Below are positions 10,351 to 21,196 of a DNA stretch of 64,000 nucleotides, in pieces. The notes under the pieces are model-generated. The model ran no database searches, had not been told where the DNA came from, and saw only the letters and a program-made list of their open reading frames with translations. The position numbers were made by a program, and so were the translations under genes. How positions within the stretch are numbered: the stretch's first letter is position 1; every line of letters starts with the position of its first letter. This stretch comes from Branchinecta lynchi (taxonomy: Eukaryota > Arthropoda > Branchiopoda > Anostraca > Branchinectidae): contig JAKZAP010000014.1 of assembly GCA_023053575.1 (NCBI GenBank), positions 5,146,001-5,210,000 on the forward strand. The letters are read 5' to 3'.

Positions 10351-10423
10351 TCCTCTGCCGGGATTTGAACCCAGAACCCTTTCTTTTACAAGGCAGCCGC
10401 TCTACCACTTGGGCTACAGAGGG
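10351..10423 (-). pseudogene. tRNA-Thr(TGT)-like pseudogene or tRNA-derived element
   Basis: Read on the minus strand the 73 bases fold as a tRNA. Acceptor arm CCCTCTG pairs with CAGAGGA except the first pair. A box is TAGCCCAAGTGG, T arm CTGGG TTCAAAT CCCGG, and the seven-base anticodon loop CTTGTAA gives TGT (Thr). The anticodon stem fails (GCTGC against AAGAA) and one D-stem pair is mismatched, so I call it a decayed gene or tRNA-derived SINE head, not a working tRNA. It lies in an MRPS5 intron. Confidence 0.7.
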
Positions 10424-10830
10424 CCTTATAACATAATTCGCAACCATGAGGCCTCACCTTGTGGGTCCTGGTATGTTTACGTGGCTCCGACACGAGTCCT
10501 AGACTTCTAAGTAAAATTCAAAAAGTTATTTATAACGGTAGTCTACAAACCCTTGTATAAAGCCCCATCTATCTCGTATAACCTTTCTCTTTTTCTGAAA
10601 TATCGTTCCTCAAACAGTCAAAGGGCCAAGGCCCCAAATTACATAACTCTATCTCACTAAGTCCAAAAAATGCCAGTGAACCTCGGGAAGAACGAGAGAC
10701 GTCGCCCAAACGACTCAAACTCAACAACTCACATCCTGTGTCAACCAATGTTGGGACAGCTGTGTTGACGCTTACGGCTCTTCCGCTAGATACACGGCGA
10801 TTCTGTCTCGGCAGGAAGAGGTAGTCATAA

Positions 10831-11122
10831 GAGCGTGTTCCACCCTATTTACCGTAGTTACCACGCATGACGTCGCGGATCCTGGCTTCTCGACGTCAAG
10901 GCTGGAACGAATTTTTCTATTTTCGGCAAAATACCATGTCGCGGGTTGATCAGACCAATCACGTCACAGAGATCGTAGTTACCACGCTAACTACGCTCCC
11001 GAGCGTAGTAAGCAAATAGTTACTGTTCGAGAAGGTTGTAACGGTCAGCGATGTAACTTTTGATGAGGTTAGAACGAAAATAGTAAATAACAGTTACTAT
11101 TGTCAGAAGGGGGAACACGCTC
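10831..11122 (-). mobile_element. MITE family B, copy 3 (inverted)
   Basis: GAGCGTGTTCCACC at the left and GGGGGAACACGCTC at the right are the terminal inverted repeats. The body is the reverse complement of 2505-2812 with moderate divergence. It gives the full-length ends for the family (about 292 bp). Confidence 0.85.
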
Positions 11123-12129
11123 CAACATTATTCTACGGGAGGAATGGAAAAACTCCACAATTTGATGCATCTGGAAAACCGTGAACTGTGGCTTCGGAAC
11201 ACTTCTGTTTAGCGTATGGGAAAGACCTAAAAACGATTTCCAGAAATTGCGCATCCCTTGAAACGCGCTGTGTTACAGTCCAAGTGCTTTATTTTATATT
11301 AATTCAGTTATTTGTGTAGCCCACTGTCCGGTGTTTATATTTGTATTTTCTTTGTTTATTTTTTTACACAGTGATTTCACATTGCTGTCAGCGGGCTCAA
11401 GAGGCTCCAATAAGGGTGTTAAACCTATTAGCTTAAAACACAGGATAGTAAAACCCCGGGTCTACAAAATCGCCAGTATTATGAACCTTATCTCGAAAAC
11501 TGCTTGTAGAAGGCCTACAACAAGAAGAGGCATTGGTCTCTGTCAAGAGCACCTGCTTAACTGAAGAAACAAGGCCAAAGGTTTCAATGGAATCCCGAAG
11601 TTAAATATTAGCGTTCTTAGATTGTGTCTCTTCGCCAGATTCCACAAATATGTTGGTAGTTTGTTCACATGAAATTTCCGGCTTAAATCCGCTTCTGATC
11701 TTTTCGTTTACCCGGTTACCTGGTACTAAAATAACAATAACAAAGCACATGGATGGATTCGTTCTAAATACCAAGTTTCAGCGGTCGTATAGATTATGTC
11801 GGAATACCACACAACCGTGACATAAATTGTGACGTCATATGATTGAGGACCGAACGTAGGATTTGACTGTCCCTAGGACGGCTTATAAATGTAAAAGAGC
11901 TCGGCTCTATATATCCAAATATGTATTTACCGATGGAAATAAAGTAATTTTTCGTATTCTGAGGTTAAATAGCTCAAACGTATGTGACGTCTCGCTTGTA
12001 TAGAATTCCGCACTGATTTAAATATGACCAAAATTGTTCAAAGCCCTTCGAGAGACATTGTGCTAAGAAACGGACAGAGAAAGACGGAAAGACGGCCACT
12101 AAAGTTTTGAGATTCCAAAAAGTACTTAC
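11123..12129. other. MRPS5 intron, no gene recognised
   Basis: Short open frames only (for example 11331-11564 plus), with no domain. Contains ordinary mixed sequence with no partner elsewhere in the window that I noticed. Confidence 0.4.
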
Positions 12130-12166
12130 AACCGTTGAAAAAGCTTGTATTCCTGGACTGAATCAC
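12130..12166 (-). CDS. MRPS5: MRPS5 (uS5m) 37-nt exon: N-terminal SFF block
   Basis: The acceptor TCTCTTGCCCACAG is followed by 37 nt coding VIQSRNTSFFNG plus one base, then donor GTAAGT. The extra base T plus TA of the next exon makes Leu, giving SFFNGL-TAAEIWKG, which parallels SFFTKLTADELWKG of human MRPS5. Phase and alignment agree, so the exon is credible despite its length. It probably lies just after the mitochondrial targeting segment. Confidence 0.75.
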
Positions 12167-12230
12167 CTGTGGGCAAGAGAGTGTGGCTCTGCAACATGTT
12201 AATATAGATGAGGTAACTAGAAGAGAAAGT

Positions 12231-12340
12231 AAGGTAAGGTAAGGTAAGGTACAATTTTAATAGCAAAAATAAATAAACCTGGTGTTTCTTAAAAGCATCA
12301 GACATGCCAGTGGCATAAAAAACGACGCTTCCCTAATTCT
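12231..12340 (-). repeat. LINE 3' end with (CCTTA)n tail
   Basis: On the minus strand the sequence ends ...TTTATTTTTGCTATTAAAATTGTACC(TTACC)n. The same 110-base segment recurs at 18793-18908. It lies downstream of the degraded RNase H LINE at 12959-13972 in the same orientation, so it may be that element's 3' end; this link is inference. Confidence 0.6.
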
Positions 12341-12567
12341 GATGGGATTGTAAAAATTATTAATACAATTCTAGCCTAAACCACTGTAAAGAAAAAACAA
12401 ACGAACAACCATCACACATCAACACTAAAATTGAAGGACAACAAGTCAATGCTCAATTTCACTTTCAAGCAAAGGACACAGCTCTTTCTTGGGAATGATA
12501 CCAAAGGATTCACGAACAGAGTGAGTATGATATAATTTATACACATTTACAACACAATTAGGCTTAC

Positions 12568-12594
12568 TCTGGAGAAGCTAGGGTTAATCACCAT
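12568..12594 (-). CDS. MRPS5: Candidate first coding exon of MRPS5
   Basis: ATG at 12594-12592 opens MVINPSFSR and meets a donor AGA|GTAAGC in phase 0, which would join directly to the exon at 12166 (VIQSRNTSFF). A short, basic, Ser-rich start would suit a mitochondrial presequence. Nine codons carry almost no evidence by themselves and a more distant first exon is equally possible. Confidence 0.25.
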
Positions 12595-12958
12595 GTTTAC
12601 GGTGGACTGAAACTCATTCTCATCTAGAACTGGCCAGATAGTTGCTTTCCTTTTCACTTATCTAACTAACTGCCTGTACACTAGATGGGTTATAAATCTA
12701 ATTTATTTCATTATTATGTTTAGTAGGTTGTATTACCCATCAACACTTCAAACAATGGAGCACAACGAAAGAAGGAAATTTGAAGGCACACAAAGCTTAT
12801 AGGTCAATATTATGAACAAAAACAAAATTATAAGACAGAGGGCACCATTTTTAATCTTTCCTCTGATTCATACTTGTCCTTTAGCTTATCTTCACATGAA
12901 AGTCACTGATTAACACACAAGACATGTGTCCCCGTAAACCAAATAGTCGGCGGTCTAA

Positions 12959-13972
12959 TCACTTCTGTCCAATACAAAAATGTAGAGCCACTGGGTCCAA
13001 CGTTGCGTCGGTCCCTTTCGGCCTTTCTTCTCGGTAGGGCAGATTACAAATGTAATAGCCTCTATTAAATTGGTAGATTTTCTTCTCCAGAATGACACTG
13101 ACTAGGGCTTTGTAGACGCAGCCTTCTTCGGGAACATCCTTGAGGTGATTGTGTTGATGTATCTGGGGATTTTGAGCTCGATGCACATGATATTGAGTTG
13201 CGACGTCATCGGACTGGTACTTCTGCACTGGAAAAGAATGTGTTGCAAGTTTTTGTTTGCCCGCTTTGCAGTTTCGGCATTTTGCAATGGCTGAGTTCCC
13301 ACTCAATCACTGTTTTGTTGAGAAGTATTGACTCAGTCTTAAGTCTCTAGTACACTACGGTGTTCTGTCTGTCTCTGAACGGCGAGGGTGTGGTCTTCCT
13401 GGTTTGTGATGGGGCTTCTATCTTAGGGTATCCCTCATCGTGGACTTGGAAGGTGGCTGGTTGACGGCGGTCGGTTCACTCCCGCTGCGAGCTTATCTGC
13501 AACGATATTGCCTATGATACCCTTGTGGCTTGGGATATGCTGAAACTTTACTTCAATATTCATGTCTGTGAGCTTCCTTAGCAGTATTCTGATATGCATC
13601 TGTCACGACTTCGTTCACTTTGCTGATCAGCTAAAGGGATGATGTGGAGTCTGATGGAACAACCATTTTCTTTAACGTTGGTAGCTTCTTCACCATGACT
13701 TCCAGTGCTTTGGACATCGCTGTAAGTGCTGCGGTCAGAGTCGACGATCCTTCTCGGAGCACAGTTGAAATATTCAGATTACATTTGAGGATGTATGATG
13801 CAGCCCATGCCTTTTTGTCCATTACTGAGCCATCTGTGTAGACTTCCAGGTGTTCAGGATACTCGGTAAGCATTTTGGTTATTGTCTCGTCCAAATACAT
13901 GGGTTTGTTCAGCTGGATCAACCTAAGGTTTACTTTTGGGTGGAACCATTTTCCATGGTGGTGTATCTGCAA
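12959..13972 (-). pseudogene. RNase H-bearing LINE (family B), decayed, minus strand
   Basis: From high to low coordinates: RNase H start EVYTDGSVMDKKAWAASY, Ser/Thr linker, then the C-terminal CRNC finger region, ending DPVALHF. The same order is found on the plus strand at 20258-21196. The reading frame is broken several times between 13631 and 13306. The copy is 5'-truncated at about 13972. This is the RNase H and C-terminal part of a jockey/I-like element; the exact clade is uncertain. Confidence 0.75.
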
Positions 13973-14044
13973 ATTGATAATTATAATAATAATTTATTTT
14001 TTACCTACAAATCGTACAAGACGAAAACAGTGGAGTACAAAAGA

Positions 14045-14551
14045 ATATAATAATTTAATAATTTATTAAAGCCAACAAAGGGCCATACAACAGTATTCAT
14101 TATCGCACTTGACTAACAAAATTGACCTCCAAATTACATACAATAAGATCACTTCTGTTTACCCTTCTAGTATTCGCCAAATTACCTCCGATCTAAACTT
14201 CCAGTATAGCGTACACTTAAAATATTTACATACCGACCGAATTACCTGACGATTCGTCGACTTCATAATACCAGGAAATAGTATGGGCACCCCACCAAAA
14301 AAACTATCTCTAATTTCCTTCACCCCCGGACAATCTGTCAGCAGATGGCATAAACTCTCTTCTACCTCACCACAAAATCGGCAAGCACACTCGGCCACTG
14401 GCAAAGACCTATTCTTTTCAAAAACCTTTTTCCTACTTCGTAATGGGAGACAGTTCGCCCGGAGTTGGAACCACATCTTTAACATTTCTGCGGGTAGACC
14501 TAGCTTAAAATGTGAAGACATAATTAGGCAATACACAACACATACAAACAA
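14045..14551 (-). pseudogene. LINE C-terminal zinc-finger (zf-RVT) fragment with tail
   Basis: The minus-strand frame 14551-14159 has FKLGLPAEMLKMWFQLR, then LPLRSRKKVF, then a CRFCGEVEESLCHLLTDC finger, the zf-RVT type found at the C-terminus of some non-LTR reverse transcriptases. The 3' UTR contains GTTGTATGGCC and ends AATAAATTATTAAATTATTAT. The copy at 36480-36981 shares both the finger region and the 3' end. Confidence 0.75.
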
Positions 14552-14558
14552 AATCTAC

Positions 14559-16260
14559 TTAAGAGTCAAACAGACGAATAAGCCCATGAGAGGGCGACAG
14601 ACGCGCGTACGCCGTTTCGGACAGTTTTCTGTGGAAAACAGACATTTTCTCCGTGATATCCGGTAGCGAGTAATGACTAGTAATTTTAGAATTTCTTTGC
14701 CAAGGAGGTAGAAAAAGAAGAAATTTACAAAAACGAAAATAAGAGGATCGCATAGCTTTAATATCCTTTTTCTTTAAAACAGACTAGACACCAGATAGAG
14801 AAAGAATAGAATGGTCACAGACGGAAGAGTATAGTTTGCCAAGAGCTTTCCGATTGTATTTCCCCCTGTTAGCAAGAATTTTCGAATAACCCAGTTGAAT
14901 TTTTGGTCTACAATCGGAAACCGTCCGGGATCGGAAAGAACGAATATTTTTAGTAATGGTAATACCCAGCCACCGAACAGAATCAACACTTGGAATAGAA
15001 AACTTCAAGCAATTTAGAATTAAAAGTCAGATATTCACATTTTTTTACATTTAAAGAGAGTCCAATATTGGAAAAAGAAGAGGAACCTTTCTGAACCAAA
15101 TACGATAACTCACTCCTAGATCGTCTAAGTAATAGAAGGTCATTTGCATAAGCAAGATATAAAACATTTGAAAAACCAAGAAAAACCATAGTTAAGGAAT
15201 AAAGAAAGGAAAGGAAAAAGTAGACATCATGTTGATTTGATTGAAAAAATTTTGGTTTGAAGTGAAAAAAATTTTAATTTTGAAATTTTGTTGAGGTTTG
15301 TGCTCGAGCAGTCATTACTTTGATGAGTTTTTCATTTGTTTGAATGTTAGAAATTTGGAATATCTTCTCCATTTTGTTTGTAAGGGAAGGTATTCCAAAT
15401 GGAGGGAGGGGGTTGTTTATTTTTTGGTTTTGGGGCAAAGTATCTGTAGGGAAATGAAGAAATTTGTTGGAAGTTTTTATTTAAAATTGTTTGATCTAAG
15501 TGTTGTTTTCCACTGTAGAGAGATGCCCTATGGAGGAAGGGCATCTCAAAACAGGAAGAGAGAAACTGTAAGGTATTGTGTTGTTTTTTTTTATTTTTGT
15601 TGTTTATTTTGGATTTAACCTACAGATTTGGCTGCTTGAGTATTTAAAATATTAAGATTAATTGATTGATTTGAACGGAAAAGTTTTTAATATTAGGTAG
15701 GATATGATAGAAGAGGTTTGTATAGGATTTAGAGAAAAAAGTAAATAATAAAGTATTTTAGATTATATGAGAATGTTTCATAGGAAAAGGGAAAGTTTGA
15801 AAATTTTAAGGTATTTTGTTTTTTAGATTTTGGAAAATGTGAAAATAAAATTTATTTGTTATGATGAAAGTGTAAGTGACGTTAAAGTAAGGTGAACTGT
15901 TAGGTATTTTTGGTATTAACGTCACTGAGTTGGAGGTGGAGCCGTAGCCACTGTTTTAGTTCAACCTAAAACAGGAAAAATGGAAAAAGAATCTACGCGG
16001 GATAAAAAAAAAAACAAAAAAAAACAAGGAGATAAGAAGAAGAAATATTTGTAAGCGTATCAGAAATGCACATTTTCAATATACTAGGAGAAAGTACACT
16101 ACCCTGTCTTACACCACAACGGACAGGAATCCTTGAAGCTGAAACAGAACCATTAGATTTTATTCGGAGGTAAGATTTCCCATACCAATAATGAAGAAGA
16201 AATATATCGGAAAGGTAGCTTCTAGGAAGCTTTTGGATAAGCTTCTAGGAAGTCTTCTCT
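14559..16260 (-). mobile_element. LINE family A copy, minus strand, split by an insertion
   Basis: On the minus strand the RT motif with GVRQGSVLSPSILKM lies at about 16030-16140. Homology then breaks and resumes at 15189 with FLGFSNVLYLAYANDLLLL, where the catalytic YADD reads YAND. It continues through the thumb (WLGITITKN; KALGKLYSSVC) and ends SPSHGLIRLFDS near 14559, as in the 3025-3666 copy. Several frameshifts and the D-to-N change at the active site mark it as dead. The break holds the roughly 830-base insertion at 15190-16019. Confidence 0.75.
15190..16019. repeat. Insertion inside LINE A copy
   Basis: About 830 bases interrupt the RT frame between motif B and the YADD motif. It is T/G-rich and ends with TTAACGTCACTGAG..GGAGCCGTAGCCACTG, a block also found at about 1930-2006. 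A GTGACGTTAAA/TTAACGTCAC inverted pair frames this block. The 3' side carries an A-rich run (16010-16027). No protein was recognised. Confidence 0.6.
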
Positions 16261-16379
16261 CCATACTGGGACATCTCTTATGAACTCGCCCCACGAGTTC
16301 TGGAATTTCCTCGTACTGTTAGGTTTGACAGGATGCTTTTGTATACAATGTATAATATTTAGTCAGTAGCCTACTCATT

Positions 16380-16655
16380 GTGCAATATAAGTAGTGACAA
16401 AAATTACCGCCTTGAACAGACATATTTGAATTTCTGCCAGCAGGCCCCACAGAAGTTGTCACCCTATGCATAGTAATTGGTTTGCATAAGCCCACACTAT
16501 CAGCAAAACTCCGAGAAATTTGTTGGCATACCCACACTCTGTGACAGGATTAAGTATCAGAGCATCAGGTACTTCACGAAAATACAAGTGTATGGAAGGG
16601 GGCACATTGTATAAAACGGCGGGTTTTAAATAAATTACTTACTTACTTACTTATC
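16380..16655 (+). pseudogene. LINE family B fragment joined to a (ACTT)n tail
   Basis: 16440-16610 parallels 19590-19770 of the family B copy (TATGCATAGTAATTGGTTTGC against TGCGCATAGTACTTGGCTTGC, followed by CTCTGTGACAGGATTAAGTA). It ends GGCGGGTTTTAAATAAATTACTTACTTACTTACTT, a tail shared with 6519-6545. Heavily mutated, no intact frame. Confidence 0.6.
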
Positions 16656-17439
16656 CATTTCTGTATACCTGGCTACAAATTTTCTGTTGAAGTTTGCGAT
16701 GGCATGTGTTCTATAATTGTCCAATAAAAACTCTCGGAATTAATTTGCTTTTATTCTCTCGAAAGGCAATACAATCAATTAGTCAATTCACACAATGCCG
16801 ATGGCTTTTATATAAAATTTTGCTCACTCTGGCATCACTTTCGACGTTTGAGGCTTTCACGTGAGCGTTTCATCCTGATCAGGAATAAAAAATGCATCGC
16901 AAGAGTAAAGACTGACGTTATCCTGGATAGGAAAGAAATCACATGAAAATAAGAGTTTAGTGATGAAATAGACAGAATCGCAGTGGAGGCAAAGAACGAA
17001 TGAGCATAGCCATGCCTGCTTTAACTAGAAAATACAGATTTCAAGGGGTGGTTATTGATCTGACTTTAAATCTTAGGTGGCTGGGTATCGGCTGTACAAA
17101 GCAATATTCATCACCCTGAAGACGCAAATCAAGACGAAATCAAGTACCTTTCTCCTAGTAAGATTTAATTCCCACTACATAATATTTTGCTTTTGGCAAA
17201 GATGAGAATCACAAACCTATAGGAGGTGGTAGGCTACCGTAGAGGTATGCTTATTTGAACAATTTCACTGTTCCACTACCTTCGCTTTCTTACTTGGTAA
17301 AAAAAAAAAAAAAAAAATGATATCAGCTAACAAGACAACTATTTTAGGGTTATCCTGGCACAAAATTCAACTAACTTTCTTTGATTTTGAATTTACAATT
17401 CATTGTATTCATTCATTGAATTTATTGAATGTACAGGTC
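16656..17439. other. No gene recognised
   Basis: Mixed intergenic sequence with an A run at 17300-17317. No feature with a second copy was recognised. Confidence 0.4.
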
Positions 17440-17600
17440 CTTCTTCGTTTGAAGGCATCCGGAGGTTCAGGACAGCAATCTTCTCTGTTGAAGGTACATT
17501 TCTCTTGTCAAACTTTTCAATACTAGGCAATCCAGGTGTCAGCTGAGTCACTTTCAGCCGTGAATTATCAAAATATTCAGAAAGGGACAAAAACGTGACT
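17440..17600 (-). other. Unidentified exon-like open frame
   Basis: The minus-strand frame reads LTPGLPSIEKFDKR, then NVPSTEKIAVLNLR, and is natural in composition. It could end at GGACCT|GTACAT in phase 0 and could begin after CACTCACGCAG. I do not recognise the family. In principle it could be an upstream MRPS5 exon (same strand, compatible phase), a transposon fragment, or chance. The opposite strand of the same segment also has an acceptor (GAATGTACAG) and donor (GTTGAAG|GTACAT). Confidence 0.25.
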
Positions 17601-17763
17601 GCGTGAGTGGTTATTATAAGTATTCATAGTAAAAAATGCCTGGTTTGGAATTAGTTTTTTCTTTGGTGATCGTTCACTCTTAGCGGACGTTCACAGAAGC
17701 ATACATCTACTGTAGTTTCACATGTCAACTAAAAGCTATTATTCATGGATGTTACCATATTTC

Positions 17764-17921
17764 CAGACACTGTGCTGAACTGCCATGCTTGGTGCTCATA
17801 CAGAAGATATGCATCTTTGAACGAAGCTTCAGACCACCATGGTTTCGTTTTTGACTCTAAAGCCTGGGTAACTTTTACTGCAGAATACTTGCAAACTTTG
17901 CATAGTTCAAATCCAGTTTAG
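17764..17921 (+). pseudogene. Possible SWIM/YqaJ-type transposon protein remnant
   Basis: The plus-strand frame LNCHAWCSY, then SLNEASDHHGFVFD, then KAWVTFTAEYLQTL resembles a decayed SWIM zinc finger of the type AHCSC-AGL-EACSHVGALLF found in transposon proteins with YqaJ-like nuclease domains; two zinc ligands would be lost. The minus strand of the same bases is also open (PWWSEASFKDAYLLYEHQAW), so the strand is not certain. Confidence 0.25.
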
Positions 17922-18059
17922 GCTACAGCTTGACCCTATTTATTTTGATTTTATACAGAAGTGTAAATTAAACCTTGAACCAATTTAGTGTACAACAATA
18001 AAAATTGTGCTTTTTCATGTGTGCACTTTATGCTGAAATCCATGCTCCATGCATGAATT

Positions 18060-18180
18060 TCAAGTTACACTGCTCAAACGTCAGTCAAACGTCTAGCACT
18101 CAGGCATGTGCACTCAGGCATGGTGCTAGACGTTTGAGCACCGTGAGGCATGGTGCTAGACGTTTGAGCACTGTGTCTGA
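18060..18180. repeat. Small cluster of direct and inverted copies of a 25-31-bp unit
   Basis: AGGCATGGTGCTAGACGTTTGAGCAC occurs at 18117 and 18148 in direct repeat, and its complement (TGCTCAAACG...GTCTAGCACTCAGGCATG) lies just before, at 18070-18115. It can fold into alternative hairpins. No gene is associated. Confidence 0.65.
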
Positions 18181-18792
18181 AAAAGGGCTAGTTTACTAGA
18201 CTGGTTTATCCGCTTTAATAACTATTCTAAGCCTGTAAATGACTGTAAGGACAAAGTTCTTTATGGCTCTTTTTTAACTTTATAACCACGGTATTATTCA
18301 ACAGAACAGTTTTTTGTTTAGATGCTTCAGACTCTTACGAAAAAAATAAATCTTGTTTCACGTAAGCTAGCCTAGGTTGCATGACATGCATAACCAGTAG
18401 TGGCAATAGGTTGCAAAGCGCAATACTGGAGCCCTTACCATTTTCATAAGATCAAGCAGAATTAGTTTTCTAGCTGAGTTAGATGCATCACAACCTGTCT
18501 AAACTCCAGTACGGTAAAGGAATGCATATGTGATTGCTGGCTAACATTGAAGTTGCCAAAGAAAAAAATAAACTAGGCTGAAAAAATAATAAACTGGCGA
18601 AATGCCGAATTTCGGCTGCACTGGGATTCCAGTGAGCCGATGTGACAACAAAATCTACCAACCAAGAAAAGTCCGCTACACTGGAGTTCCAGTGAGACGA
18701 TGTAATAACAATAATCTATCAATCATGACGCCAACCAGCGAGAGACTCTACAGGAGGATCACATCACCTTATCTGGCTGGAAGTGCGATTTA
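18181..18792. other. No gene recognised
   Basis: Contains two diverged copies of a unit with CACTGG(G/A)(A/G)TTCCAGTGAG..CGATGT around 18618 and 18679, spaced about 61 bases. Otherwise unremarkable. Confidence 0.4.
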
Positions 18793-18908
18793 AGGTAATT
18801 TAAGGTAAGGTAAGGTAAGGTACAATTTTAATGGCAAATATAAATAAACCTGGTCTTTCTTAAAAGCATCAGACATGCCAGTGGCATAAAAAACGACGCT
18901 TCACTAAT
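18793..18908 (-). repeat. LINE 3' end with (CCTTA)n tail, second copy
   Basis: Nearly identical to 12231-12340 (minus orientation): AAGCGTCGTTTTTTATGCC...CCAGG(T)TTATTTAT...TTAAAATTGTACCTTACCTTACC. An isolated 5'-truncated 3' end directly before the plus-strand LINE B copy. Confidence 0.65.
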
Positions 18909-19034
18909 TTAAGGTGAAAGCTAAACTGGCTTTTTTAATTTAACTGTAAGAGACACTTCCCACACTTTTTCAAGTCACATTTTTATCACTTTTTGAATAT
19001 TTTGCTGTTAGTAACATCAAGAATAAGGAAGAAC

Positions 19035-21196
19035 TGATAAGACTTGAATAATGCTACATCAGAAGAAAAACCCGTGGAATCAGGACTCCCGCAAGGATCG
19101 ATACTGAGCCCTATCCTCCTCACACTTTACACAGGTGACCTGGAAATATCAAGGCAACCGACAAGAAAAGGAGAATTTGCAGACGACCTACTGATTTCGG
19201 AAAGAGGGAAGAACATGATTGAACTGCAAAGAAGCGTCCAAAAATCAATTAACGAGGTCCTAGGAGTCTCCCAGGCCTCGTCCCTCCCAATGTCAGCTGG
19301 GAAATGCAAAGCGATCATCTTCCATAGAAAACAGCTTCCTCCACTTCAATCACTGAAAATTGTTCAAGATACAATCCCCTACAATGAAGACGCCAACCTC
19401 CTGGGAGTAACGCTAGACAAAAAGCTACTGTGGCACAAACACATCAAAAAGCAGTGCAACTCAGCCCTAAATAGGATCCAACTCCTGAAAAGGCTAGTGG
19501 GCTCAAAATGGGGCTCATCAAACGGTGCACTCCTACAATTCTACCTGGCATACATAAGACCGAAATTGGAATACAGAATGCAAATAGCCCAGACATGTGC
19601 TGACGCCCACTGGGACACTCTCAAAACAACCCAGAATGTCGCCCTGCGCATAGTACTTGGCTTGCACAAGCAAACACCAACAGCAAGACTCCGAGAATCC
19701 CTCACTCCGTGAAAGGATCAAATACCAATGCATCAGATACTTTACCAAAACACAAGCATATGGAAGGGAGCACGTCGTGTACGAAACCATACTCTCAAAA
19801 CCGACAGCCAGAGGGAATCCTAGAACCTTGTGGGGAGAGTTGACCAGAGATGTCCGACATGGAGAGAAGAGTTCCTAGAAGCTCATCCGTTTGCAGGATA
19901 CACCACAATGGAAAATGACCCCATCAGTAGTAAACCTACAGCTGATCCAGATGGATAAATCCATGTACTTGGACGCAGAGGCTTTACTATCCAAAATGTT
20001 TGGGGGGGGGATGAGGTATTTACCGACTGGCTGGTAATTTTAACCGACTTTTTCTCCAGAAAAAACAACTGTTTTCAACAACTAAAGTGACATTTTTGAA
20101 AGAAATCGACCGATTTTCAGAAAAAAACACTGATTTTCACAAAATCGGACTATTTTGAAGAAAAAATGACTGTTTTCATGAAAAAATCAACTGTTTTGAT
20201 GAAAAATCGCGGCGCTTCGCGCTGACTCGGTTATTTTTTACCAACTGGTCGACAGCAATGGGGGGGGGCGTCCCTCTCCCCCCCCCCAGTCTCGTGACAC
20301 CCCTGCTCGGACGAGACAATTACCCAACTGTCAGAAACAAAATGTTTACCCAGTATCCTGAACAACTGGAAGTCTACACCGATGGCTCTGTGAAGGGCAA
20401 GAAAGCAGGTGCGGCATCATACATCCAAGACGGTAACCTAAAAATCTCAACTGAACTCCGCAAAGGATCGTCGATTCTGACCGCAGAACTTACAGCTATA
20501 TCCAAGGTACTGGAAGTCATGGTGGAGAAGCCACCAACATCAAAGAAAATGGTTAAGAAGAAAAGTTAAGAATGGCAAGGAAAAGCCACAAGGGTATCAC
20601 AGGCAATGTCGTTGCAGATGAACTAGCCAACAAAGCAGCAGAAGTGAACCGACAACCGTCAACCAGCCACCTTTGCAAGGCCATGATGAGGGATACCCTA
20701 AGATCGACAGCCCATCACAAAACAGAAAGGCAACACCCTCACCATTCAGAGACAGACAGAACACTGTACTGTACTACAGACTTAAGACAGAGTCAATCCT
20801 TCTCAACAAAACGCTGTTCGAATGGAAACTCAGCCCATCCCCACAATGCAGAAACTGCGGTGCGGACGAAGACACCCTGCATTACATCCTGTTCCAGTGC
20901 AGAAGTACCAGCCCGTGACGTCGCAACTCAAGGTCCTATGCAACGAGCTTACAATCTCCAGATCCATCAGCACAATCACCTCAACGATATTCCCGAAGAA
21001 GACCGAGTGCCAAATCTACAAAGGCCCTGGTCAATGTCATCCTGGAGAAGAAAATCTACCACTAGAGGTGATTACAGTGGGAATCGGCCCTACCCAAAAG
21101 AAAGGTCGAAAGGGACAGACGACAATGTTGGACCCAGTGGCTCTACATTTTTGGATTGGATCAGCAAGGGTGATTAAACAGTTAGAAAAGTGTTAA
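19035..21196 (+). pseudogene. RNase H-bearing LINE (family B), RT to C-terminus
   Basis: An RT fragment starts in motif B (SGLPQGSILSPILLTLYTGDL) and has the catalytic FADDLLIS, LLGVTLDKKLLWHKHI, and AYIRPKLEYRMQ in one frame to 19712. After a frame change come RNase H (EVYTDGSVKGKKAGAASYI, RKGSSILTAELTAISK), SHKGITGNVVADELANKAAE, and a CRNCGADEDTLHYILFQC finger ending near 21196. Jockey/I-like organisation. It is 5'-truncated, has several frameshifts, and a roughly 315-base element sits between RT and RNase H (19998-20312). Confidence 0.85.
19998..20312 (+). mobile_element. Insertion bordered by G/C runs in LINE B
   Basis: Starts GGGGGGGGGATGAGGTATTTACCGACTGGCTGGT and ends CTCGTGACACCCCTG. 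The interior repeats ACTGTTTT/GATTTT..CA modules of about 25-35 bases. An opposite-strand relative lies at 28625-28912 (ACCAGCCAGTCGAAAAATACCCC). AAAATGTTT appears just before it and again at 20340-20348, but LINE sequence also lies before that second copy, so the exact ends are unclear. Confidence 0.6.
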
